Assembly (NCBI GenBank): GCA_035476635.1
Contig: DATILI010000039.1
Location: forward strand, 1-17,490
Source: DATILI01 sp035476635
Lineage (GTDB): Bacteria > Pseudomonadota > Gammaproteobacteria > Burkholderiales > Burkholderiaceae_C
Length of the DNA stretch: 17,490 nt
Reading direction: 5' to 3'
The notes below the pieces were generated by a model. That model made no database searches. It was not told the origin of the DNA and was given only the letters and a program-made list of their open reading frames with translations. Below, piece by piece: positions 5,929 through 12,425 of the stretch (position 1 is its first letter; every line of letters starts with the position of its first letter). The position numbers and the translations under genes are program-made.

Positions 5929-8160
5929 ATGAAGACCTTGTTCCGCTGGATATCCACCCTGCCGCTGGCGCTTTGCCTGGCGCATCCGGTTGTCCACGCC
6001 AAGCGCGTGGCCCTGGTGATCGGCAACGACAACTACCAGTTCACCGAAAAGCTCGTCAACGCCGGCAACGACGCCAATGCGATGGCGCAGGCCTTGCAGG
6101 CTGCGGGGTTCACGGTCACGCGCCATCGGGACTTGCCGCGCGAACGCTTGTTCAAGGCGGTCGATAGTTTTGTCCAGGGCGTTGCCAAGGACGATGAGGT
6201 GGTGGTTTTTTTCTCCGGCCACGGCGTGCAGATCGAAGCGGCGCCTTACCTGCTGCCCACCGATATCAAGGCGGACACCGCGCGCCAGGTCACGCGCGAC
6301 GGGCTGGCGCTGGACGCATTGGTCGGCGACCTGAGCAAGGCGCGCTTCACACTGGTGGTGATCGACGCCTGCCGCAACAACCCGTTCGCCGTGCGCGGGC
6401 AGCGTTCGCTCGGCGCCGACCGTGGCCTGCAGCCGATCGAGCCGCCAGAAGGCACGGCCATCATCTTTTCCGCCGGGCGCGGCCAGGCCGCACTCGATAC
6501 GCTGGGCCAGAGCGACAACGAACGCCAGGGCGTGTTCACCCGCGAGTTCTTGAAACAGATGACAGCGCCCGGCCTGCAGGTGCGCGACCTGCTGCTCAAA
6601 GTGCGCGATTCGGTGGAGCAACAGGCGGCAACCGTCAATCACAAGCAGCGGCCGGCGCTGATCGACGAGACCAAGGGGTACTTCTATTTTTATCCGCCCG
6701 GTGCGAGCACCGCCGGTGGCGCGCGCGCAGCCTTGGTCACGCCGGTCAGCGAGGCACTGGCGATTGAGATCGCCTACTGGAACAGCCTGCAGGAAAGTGG
6801 CGGGGTCCAGGAACTGCAGTTGTATTTGCGTCGCTACCCCAACGGGCAATTTGCCGACCTCGCACAGGTGCGGCTGGCGCGCCTGACGACGCCCAGTGTT
6901 GCTTCTCCTGCTACGGCGGCGCCAGCGCCGCTGGCAGCCGTCCCGCCGCCCGCGGGCGAAGGCGACGGCGAGGCGCAACGCCTCCGCGCACTGGCGCAAA
7001 AGGGCAACGCGGCGGCCATGGGCCGACTCGGGTTTCTGTACCGCACCGGAAGGAACGGCCTGGTGAAGGATGAGGTGCTGGCCTTGCACTGGTATCGCCA
7101 GGGCGCCGAGGCCGGCAACGGCGCTGCCATGGCCGGCCTGGGCTTCATGCACGAAAGCGCGTCGGGCGGCTTGGCCAGGGATCCGGCGCAGGCCCTGGCC
7201 TGGTACCGCAAGGGCGCGGAAACGGGCGACGGCCACGCCATGAACAACCTGGGCAATATGCATGCGGGCGGGCGTGGCGGCCTGGTCAAGGACGATACCC
7301 AGGCCGTGGCCTGGTACCGCCGCGCGGTCGACGCCGGCAGCGCCTGGGGGATGGTCAACCTGGGAGCGATGTACGACGCCGGCCGTGGCGGCCTGGCGCG
7401 TGACGAGGCCCAGGCGCTGGCCTGGATTCGCCGCGGCGTCGAGGCCGGCAATGGCCAGGCCATGGCCATGCTGGGGTTCCGCTACGAAACCGGCCGCGCC
7501 GGCCTGGCCCGGGACCCGGTTCAGGCGGTGGATTGGTACCGCAAGGGCGTTGCGGCGGGCGACGGCCAGGCCATGAACAACCTGGCGGCGGCCTATGCGA
7601 GCGGGCGAGGCGTGGCCAGGGACGATGCGCAGGCCGTGGCCTGGTACCGCCGCGCGATCGAGGCCGGCAACACGCGGGCCATGGCCAATCTGGGCTGGCT
7701 GTATGACAACGGCCGTGGCGGCCTGGTGCGCGACGAGCGCGAGGCGCTTGCCTGGTACCGCCGGGGCGCCGAAGCCGGCAATGGTTTTGCCATGGCCTTG
7801 CTGGGATTCCGCTACGAATCCGGTCGCGCGGGCCTGGCCAAGGACGATGCCCAGGCCCTGGCCTGGTACCGAAAAGGTGTTGAGGCGGGCGATCCCCTTG
7901 CGATGAACAACCTGGGCGCTTTCTACGCCAGCGGACGGGGCGGCCTGGCCAAGGATGACATCGAGGCCTTGGCCTGGTACCGCAAGGCGGCGGCACTCGG
8001 CGAGGGGTTCGCCATGAACAACCTGGGCCTGTGGCACGCCAGCGGCCGCGGCGGGCTGCCGCAGGACATGGCCCTGGCACGGCAATGGTATGAGCGCGCG
8101 GCGGCGCTCGGCAACGAGCCGGCGAAAGCGAATCTGGCCAATCTGGCCAAGCTCCCGTAG
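5929..8160 (+). CDS. Exported caspase-like (metacaspase-type) protein with Sel1 repeats
   Basis: 743 residues. Residues 1-24 form a Sec signal peptide (MKTLFRW start, hydrophobic core, VVHA before K25), so the protein should be exported to the periplasm or beyond. Residues 25-255 match the peptidase C14 caspase fold: strand RVALVIGNDNY (26-36), His98 in FFSGHGVQ, Cys148 in VVIDACRNNP and IIFSAGRGQ at 178-186. The catalytic His/Cys dyad is intact, and relatives of this metacaspase type usually cut after Arg or Lys. Residues 276-318 (AIEIAYWNSL, LYLRRYPNGQFADLA) form a short helical module also seen in other bacterial caspase-like proteins. An Ala/Pro-rich linker follows (320-345), then ten full Sel1 repeats and a partial one from about residue 360 to the end, probably a protein-interaction solenoid. 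Start: ATG after AAGGGGG. It stands alone, divergent from SulP and convergent with metG. Physiological substrate and role are unknown. Confidence 0.93.
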   Translation: MKTLFRWISTLPLALCLAHPVVHAKRVALVIGNDNYQFTEKLVNAGNDANAMAQALQAAGFTVTRHRDLPRERLFKAVDSFVQGVAKDDEVVVFFSGHGVQIEAAPYLLPTDIKADTARQVTRDGLALDALVGDLSKARFTLVVIDACRNNPFAVRGQRSLGADRGLQPIEPPEGTAIIFSAGRGQAALDTLGQSDNERQGVFTREFLKQMTAPGLQVRDLLLKVRDSVEQQAATVNHKQRPALIDETKGYFYFYPPGASTAGGARAALVTPVSEALAIEIAYWNSLQESGGVQELQLYLRRYPNGQFADLAQVRLARLTTPSVASPATAAPAPLAAVPPPAGEGDGEAQRLRALAQKGNAAAMGRLGFLYRTGRNGLVKDEVLALHWYRQGAEAGNGAAMAGLGFMHESASGGLARDPAQALAWYRKGAETGDGHAMNNLGNMHAGGRGGLVKDDTQAVAWYRRAVDAGSAWGMVNLGAMYDAGRGGLARDEAQALAWIRRGVEAGNGQAMAMLGFRYETGRAGLARDPVQAVDWYRKGVAAGDGQAMNNLAAAYASGRGVARDDAQAVAWYRRAIEAGNTRAMANLGWLYDNGRGGLVRDEREALAWYRRGAEAGNGFAMALLGFRYESGRAGLAKDDAQALAWYRKGVEAGDPLAMNNLGAFYASGRGGLAKDDIEALAWYRKAAALGEGFAMNNLGLWHASGRGGLPQDMALARQWYERAAALGNEPAKANLANLAKLP
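7006..8160 (+). repeat. In-gene array of ten 37-residue Sel1 repeats plus a partial unit
   Basis: Units begin at 7006, 7117, 7228, 7339, 7450, 7561, 7669, 7780, 7891 and 8002, with a partial unit at 8113. The spacing is 111 bases throughout except for unit 6, which is one codon shorter. The unit consensus is about AMxxLGxxYxxGRGGLxxD, then xQALAWYRRGxEAG. Units 1/4/7, 2/5/8 and 3/6/9 resemble one another more than their neighbours, so the array also has a period of three units (about 333 bases). Confidence 0.95.
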
Positions 8161-8169
8161 AGCGTCGTG

Positions 8170-10230
8170 TCAGCGCACCCGCATCCCCGGCTCCGCCTCG
8201 GGCCAGGGGTTGAGGATGTAGATGCCGGGCTGGGCCTTCTCATTCGCGTGGCCGGCGGCCAGCACCATGCCTTCGCTGATGCCGAACTTCATCTTGCGCG
8301 GCGCCAGGTTGGCCACCATCACGGTGAGTTTGCCGACCAGGTCTTCGGGCTGGTAGGCCGAGGCAATGCCGCTGAAGACGTTGCGCGTCCTGCCTTCACC
8401 GACGTCCAAGGTCAGGCGCAGCAGCTTGGTCGAGCCCTCCACGGCTTCGCAATTGACGATCCTGGCGATGCGCAGGTCGATCTTGGCGAAGTCGTCGATG
8501 CTGATGGGGGGCGCTATGGCCTCGCCACCGGGCAGGGCCTTCTCCGGCTCGGCCGCGGCGGGCTCCGGCGCGTCGAACAAGGCTTCGATCTGCTTCGCGT
8601 CCACGCGCTGCATCAGGTGCTTGTATTCGCCGATGGCGTGGCCCGCGCCCAGCGGCTGCGCGACGCTGCTGAAGCTGGCGCTTTCGAGCTTCAGGAAAGC
8701 CTCGACCTGCGCCGCCAGCGCCGGCAGCACCGGCTTCAGGTAGACCGAGAGCACGCGGAAGGCTTCGATGCAGACCGTGCAGACGTCGTGCAGCCGCGCG
8801 TCCATGCCCTGCTGCTTGGCGAGTTCCCAGGGCTTGTTCTGGTCCACGTACTCGTTGACCCGGTCGGCCAGCAGCATGGTCTCGCGCAGTGCCTTGGCAA
8901 ACTCGCGGCCTTCGTAAAGCTGCTGGATGCCCGCCTGCTGTGCGCGCAGGATGTCCAGCAGGCCCGCGCCGTCGGCCGAGATCTCGCCCAGCTGGCCGTT
9001 GAAGCGCTTGGCAATGAAGCCGGCCGCGCGGCTGGCGATGTTGATGTACTTGCCCACCAGGTCGCTGTTGACCCGTGCCACGAAATCGTCGGGGTTGAAG
9101 TCCAGGTCTTCGTTGCGCGCATTGAGCTTGGCCGCGATGTAGTAGCGCAGCCACTCGGGGTTCATGCCGATCGCCAGGTACTTGAGCGGGTCGATGCCGG
9201 TGCCGCGGCTCTTGCTCATTTTCTCGCCGCCAACCGTCAGGTGCCCATGCACGAACACGTTGTTCGGGGTCTTGCGGCCGCTGAAGTGCAGCATGGCGGG
9301 CCAGAACAGCGTGTGGAAGGTGATGATGTCCTTGCCGATGAAGTGGTACTGCTCCAGGTTCGGATCGCTGATGTAGGCGCTGTAGTCCACGCCCTTTTTC
9401 GCGAGGTAGTTCTTGAGCGAGGCCAGGTAGCCGATCGGCGCGTCCAGCCAGACGTAGAAGTACTTGCCCGGCGCGTCGGGAATCTCGATGCCGAAGTAGG
9501 GCGCGTCGCGGCTGATGTCCCAGTCGTTCAGGCCGCCTTCACCACCTTCATCCTTGTCCAGCCATTCCTTGATCTTGTTCAGCACCTCGGGCTGCAGGCG
9601 GCCGGGCTCGTTCGCCCATTTCTGCATGAACTCCACGCAGCGCGGGTCGGACCAGGTCAGGAAGAAATGCTCCGACTCCTTCATCACGGGCGTGGCGCCG
9701 CTCAGCGTGGAGTAGGGGTTCTTCAGCTCGGTTGGGGTGTAGACCGCGCCGCAGACCTCGCAGTTGTCGCCGTACTGGTCCTTGGCGCCGCACTTGGGGC
9801 ATTCGCCCTTGATGTAGCGGTCCGGCAGGAACATGTTCTTCACCGGGTCGTAGAACTGCTCGATGGTGCGCCGCGCGATCAGCCCGGCTTTCTTCAGGTC
9901 CAGGTAGATCGCCTTGGCCAGTTCGTGGTTTTCCGGGCCATCGGTGGAATGCCAGTTGTCAAAGCTGATGTGAAAGCCGTCCAGGTACTGCTTGCGCCCG
10001 GCGGCGATGCCGGCGACGAACTCCTGCGGCGTCTGGCCAGCCTTCTCGGCGGCGATCATGATCGGCGCGCCGTGGGCGTCGTCGGCGCAAACGAAGTTCA
10101 CCTCGTTGCCGCACATGCGCTGGAACCGCACCCAGATATCGGCCTGGATGTACTCCATGATGTGGCCGATGTGGAAGTTGCCGTTGGCATACGGCAAGGC
10201 GGTGGTAACGAAGAGCTTGCGGGAGGTCAT
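8170..10230 (-). CDS. metG: Methionine-tRNA ligase
   Basis: 686-residue class I aminoacyl-tRNA synthetase charging tRNA-Met with methionine. Signature HIGH is at residues 20-23 and KMSKS at 337-341. A zinc knuckle CPKCG (144-148) and CEVCG (157-161) has four Cys, enough for one zinc. ALPYANGNFH, DDAHG and FYVWLDAPIGY (methionine pocket) are all present. The C-terminal 100 residues or so (from about 585, DFAKIDLRIARIV) form the EMAP/Trbp111-like tRNA-binding and dimerisation domain. The length is normal for the long bacterial form. The ATG at 10230 has no Shine-Dalgarno; the short leader is pyrimidine-rich and follows a promoter-like module. The stop lies only nine bases from the stop of the convergent caspase-Sel1 gene. 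Confidence 0.98.
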   Translation of the reverse strand: MTSRKLFVTTALPYANGNFHIGHIMEYIQADIWVRFQRMCGNEVNFVCADDAHGAPIMIAAEKAGQTPQEFVAGIAAGRKQYLDGFHISFDNWHSTDGPENHELAKAIYLDLKKAGLIARRTIEQFYDPVKNMFLPDRYIKGECPKCGAKDQYGDNCEVCGAVYTPTELKNPYSTLSGATPVMKESEHFFLTWSDPRCVEFMQKWANEPGRLQPEVLNKIKEWLDKDEGGEGGLNDWDISRDAPYFGIEIPDAPGKYFYVWLDAPIGYLASLKNYLAKKGVDYSAYISDPNLEQYHFIGKDIITFHTLFWPAMLHFSGRKTPNNVFVHGHLTVGGEKMSKSRGTGIDPLKYLAIGMNPEWLRYYIAAKLNARNEDLDFNPDDFVARVNSDLVGKYINIASRAAGFIAKRFNGQLGEISADGAGLLDILRAQQAGIQQLYEGREFAKALRETMLLADRVNEYVDQNKPWELAKQQGMDARLHDVCTVCIEAFRVLSVYLKPVLPALAAQVEAFLKLESASFSSVAQPLGAGHAIGEYKHLMQRVDAKQIEALFDAPEPAAAEPEKALPGGEAIAPPISIDDFAKIDLRIARIVNCEAVEGSTKLLRLTLDVGEGRTRNVFSGIASAYQPEDLVGKLTVMVANLAPRKMKFGISEGMVLAAGHANEKAQPGIYILNPWPEAEPGMRVR

Positions 10231-10309
10231 CTAAGGGGGGCTTTCGGAACGCGCTGTCGGGGAAACCCCTGATTTTACGGGGGTGGGAGAGTTCGAGTGG
10301 ACCCCGCGC
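10231..10309. other. Spacer between patatin and metG genes
   Basis: 79 bases holding the metG promoter-like module. GGGG-AAA-CCCC followed by TGATTTT on the plus strand looks like a weak terminator, but no plus-strand gene ends there. On the minus strand the same bases read as a -10 box plus a 5' hairpin. No T-tailed terminator for the patatin gene is visible. Confidence 0.55.
10255..10282 (-). promoter_or_regulatory. Putative metG promoter with short 5' hairpin
   Basis: Minus strand reads CCCCC, then GTAAAATCAGGG and GTTTCCCCGACA. TAAAAT (10277 to 10272) is the -10 candidate, with a start near 10265 and a leader of about 35 bases. GGGG-TTT-CCCC would form a hairpin at or near the 5' end of the mRNA. 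The -35 region is not recognisable. The same 12-base core and a CCCCGACA tail occur before the DUF3460-scpA-nadB operon at 2527-2551. Confidence 0.5.
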
Positions 10310-11560
10310 TCAATTCCGTGCCACCGAGCCCGGCGACACCTGCGGCCACCCGAAGAAGCGGCACACGTCCGCCGCCTGCATCAGCGTATCCACATACCCC
10401 AGGTCCATGAGTTCGGCGGTGTAGGCCGACTCGAACAGCAGGTAGCTGGCCAGCGCCGCGCCCTTTGCATCGGAGACGCGCGAGGACACGCCCAGCCCAC
10501 CAAGCATGGTGCGCACGGCGTGCGGCAGCGCATCGACGTGGCGCGCGGCGGCCACGTCCAGGCGCTGCGAGGGCGCGATGACCAGCAGGTCGATGGGGCG
10601 CAGGCTGCTCGCGTGGCGCACTTCGGGCGGGATCAGCGCCAGCGTTTGGTTGATGCGGCGCACGCGCTCCACGTCCACGGCAAGCGCGTCCAGGAAGATG
10701 TTGGACAGCGCGTGGCCCGCGATCTGCGCGAGCGAGGGGTAGGCCGTCGACGTGTTGAGCGCGGCTTCGCCCTTGGGCTCGTGCATGCGGCCTGCACCGA
10801 TCACGAGGATGCGTTGCGCGCCCAGGTGGATGGCCGGCGCCACGGGTGCGGACTGGCGCATCGAGCCGTCGCCGAAATACTCCCGGCGACCATGGATCGG
10901 CAGGTCGATCGAGGGGAACACGAAGGGAATCGCGGACGACGCCAGCAGGTGCGCGTGCGTGATGGTGTCGCGCACCGCGAGGCGCTGCGAGCGCACCCAG
11001 GGTTCGAGCGAAGCGGCGCCCTGGAAGAAGGTCACGTGCTCGCCCGAGCTGTAGCTGGAGGCGGTGACGGCCAGCGCCTGCAGATGCCCTTGCGCCACCA
11101 GCGCGGGCAGCCGCTGCAGCGGCACCATTTCTTCCAGCAGCGCGGAAAGCGGCGTGTTGTCCAGCAGCGAGCGCGGTGGCACGCGGCGCCATTTGTTCAC
11201 GAGCCAGCCCAGCGACAGCAAGGTCAGCCAGCGCGCGCCGCTGCGCATCACGCCCAGCGTGTCGGCGCGGTACACCTGGCCCGCACGGAAGTGGCGCCAG
11301 ACGCGCACGATGCGACGCACCGCCGCGTCGAAGTCGTCGGCACCGCAGGCCAGCGCCGCGGCATTGATGGCGCCCGCCGAGGTGCCGGTGATGATGGGAA
11401 AAGGGTTGCCTGCGTTCTGCGCACCCGCCGCGCGGCGCATGTCGGCAATGGCCTCCAGCACGCCGACCTGGTAGGCGGCGCGGGCGCCACCGCCGGTCAG
11501 CAAGAGGCCGGTGCGAACAGGCGCTGATGCAGTCGACGGCGCGGGGGGCGGCTCAGGCAT
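10310..11560 (-). CDS. Patatin-like phospholipase family protein
   Basis: 416-residue putative lipid acyl hydrolase. The patatin elements are complete: oxyanion-hole GGGARA at 23-28, nucleophile motif GTSAG with Ser61 at 59-63, and the catalytic Asp231 in YFGDGS, where Ser replaces the second Gly of the usual DGG. SAIPFVFPSI (209-218) before the Asp is also typical. There is no signal peptide; the N-terminus is Pro/Ala-rich, so the protein is probably cytoplasmic or peripheral to the inner membrane, like RssA-type proteins. Substrate is unknown. The gene starts 18 bases after the rutR-like stop on the same strand and has no clear Shine-Dalgarno, which suggests cotranscription with the regulator, although a functional link to pyrimidine catabolism is not obvious. 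Confidence 0.9.
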   Translation of the reverse strand: MPEPPPAPSTASAPVRTGLLLTGGGARAAYQVGVLEAIADMRRAAGAQNAGNPFPIITGTSAGAINAAALACGADDFDAAVRRIVRVWRHFRAGQVYRADTLGVMRSGARWLTLLSLGWLVNKWRRVPPRSLLDNTPLSALLEEMVPLQRLPALVAQGHLQALAVTASSYSSGEHVTFFQGAASLEPWVRSQRLAVRDTITHAHLLASSAIPFVFPSIDLPIHGRREYFGDGSMRQSAPVAPAIHLGAQRILVIGAGRMHEPKGEAALNTSTAYPSLAQIAGHALSNIFLDALAVDVERVRRINQTLALIPPEVRHASSLRPIDLLVIAPSQRLDVAAARHVDALPHAVRTMLGGLGVSSRVSDAKGAALASYLLFESAYTAELMDLGYVDTLMQAADVCRFFGWPQVSPGSVARN

Positions 11561-11578
11561 GGCGCATTATGAAGGCCG

Positions 11579-12247
11579 TCAGCCCGGCCGCTTCTTCAAG
11601 CTTTGCAGCACCACCTGTGTCAGCAGCGCATGCGCCGCCTCGAAATCGCCATCGTCCAGCCGGGGCTTTTTCATGAACAGCGCGAATTGGGGCGCCAGGT
11701 CCGCGTAGGCCTGGGTCGCCGACCAGATGAGAAACATCAGGTGCGTGAAGTCGACCCGTTCGATCAAGCCTTTCTTCGCCCAGCGCTCGAAAGCGCGCAC
11801 GTCGGCGCGCAGGTGCGGAATCACGTGCTGGGCCAGCTTCTCGGCGTAGCGCGGGGCGCCGGCCATCACTTCGCGCGTGAACACGGCGGAGCCGCTCGGG
11901 CGCTCCTGCGAGAAGCGCAGCTTGACGGCGATGTAGTGGCTGATCGCCGCCTCGGGGTCGTCCCCCTTGGCCATCACCTCCATGGTCTGCACCCAGGACT
12001 CCACGACGCTGTCGAGCACGGCGCTGTAGAGCTCTTCCTTGCTGGAATAGTAGTACAGCATGTTCTGCCGGCTGATGCCAAGTTCGGTGGCGATGGTGTC
12101 CAGCGACACCCCTTCGAAGCCGAAGCGGGCGAACTGGCGCTCCGCCTCCAGCAGGATCTGTTCCTGCTTGCGCAGGCGTGCGGCCCGCGGTGCGCGCCGC
12201 ACCTCGGCCGTCTCAACCGTCTCGGCTTTTCTTTTGGAAGTGGTCAT
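11579..12247 (-). CDS. rutR: TetR family regulator, RutR-like (pyrimidine-responsive)
   Basis: 222-residue TetR-type repressor. The N-terminal helix-turn-helix covers about residues 25-75: ILLEAERQFARFGFEGVSLD, then TIATELGISRQNMLYYYSSK. The C-terminal ligand domain resembles E. coli RutR along its length, for example LKLRFSQERPSGSAVFTREV with MAGAP, HLMFLIWSATQAYADLAPQ, where RutR has HLIFMIWASTQHYADFAPQ. E. coli RutR binds uracil or thymine and releases DNA. Here the gene is divergent from preT-preA, the transporter and dihydropyrimidinase, so it is probably the local repressor of reductive pyrimidine degradation. The symbol is by similarity; some proteobacterial homologues in this context are called PydR. 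The ATG at 12247 is followed by a basic 25-residue tail before the first helix. Confidence 0.87.
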   Translation of the reverse strand: MTTSKRKAETVETAEVRRAPRAARLRKQEQILLEAERQFARFGFEGVSLDTIATELGISRQNMLYYYSSKEELYSAVLDSVVESWVQTMEVMAKGDDPEAAISHYIAVKLRFSQERPSGSAVFTREVMAGAPRYAEKLAQHVIPHLRADVRAFERWAKKGLIERVDFTHLMFLIWSATQAYADLAPQFALFMKKPRLDDGDFEAAHALLTQVVLQSLKKRPG

Positions 12248-12326
12248 TGGCGTCGATTGTCTCGAAATTGCGAGAGCGTCTGATGGCGCTCCCTGGCCCG
12301 CAAATTGCTATAGGAAATCTGCGGGT

Positions 12327-12344
12327 ATTTACTAATTAGAAAAA
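12327..12344. promoter_or_regulatory. Putative RutR-type operator, imperfect copy
   Basis: ATTTACTA, spacer AT, then TAGAAAAA. A perfect partner would be TAGTAAAT, so two of eight positions differ. It has the same arm length and two-base spacer as the adjoining perfect copy, with centres 17 bases apart. It lies about 80 bases before the rutR-like start. Confidence 0.5.
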
Positions 12345-12361
12345 TTTACTAAATAGTAAAT
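12344..12361. promoter_or_regulatory. Putative RutR-type operator, perfect palindrome
   Basis: ATTTACTAAATAGTAAAT: two perfect eight-base arms around a two-base spacer. The inner 16 bases, TTTACTA-nn-TAGTAAA, have the same geometry as the E. coli RutR consensus TTGACCA-nn-TGGTCAA and differ at two positions per arm. It lies in the intergenic region of a RutR-like gene and 64 bases before preT. Binding is inference. Confidence 0.65.
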
Positions 12362-12425
12362 TATCGGCACCACGCACAAACCCCTCACGACAAGTCCCCA
12401 CGATCGTTATAAGGAGAAAGCCCCT

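Larger units (their letters stand above)
12248..12425. other. Divergent regulatory region rutR-like / preT
   Basis: 178 bases without a gene. Its most distinctive part is an AT-rich stretch (about 12326-12364) that contains two tandem palindromes and contrasts with the GC-rich surroundings. AAGGAG at 12411-12416 is the preT ribosome-binding site, nine bases before its GTG start. Promoters for both directions should lie here, but no -35/-10 pair is convincing by eye. Confidence 0.7.

Noticed and set aside
5758..8085. 775-codon minus-strand frame opposite the caspase-Sel1 gene, with apparent 37-residue repeats
   Set aside because: Its periodicity is simply the reverse reading of the Sel1 repeats. 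It has no recognisable domain and no ribosome-binding site.
8167..10272. 701-codon plus-strand frame opposite metG
   Set aside because: Mirror of metG codon usage; the metG protein has all its motifs and the antisense product has none.
10259..10276. GGGG-AAA-CCCC followed by TGATTTT as a plus-strand terminator
   Set aside because: No plus-strand gene ends upstream; the caspase-Sel1 gene stops 2 kb earlier. The four-pair stem is weak, and the minus-strand reading as -10 box plus 5' hairpin fits the context and the second copy better.
12407..12412. TTATAA as a -10 box for preT
   Set aside because: It runs into the AAGGAG ribosome-binding site, so transcription would start almost at the start codon and lose that site.
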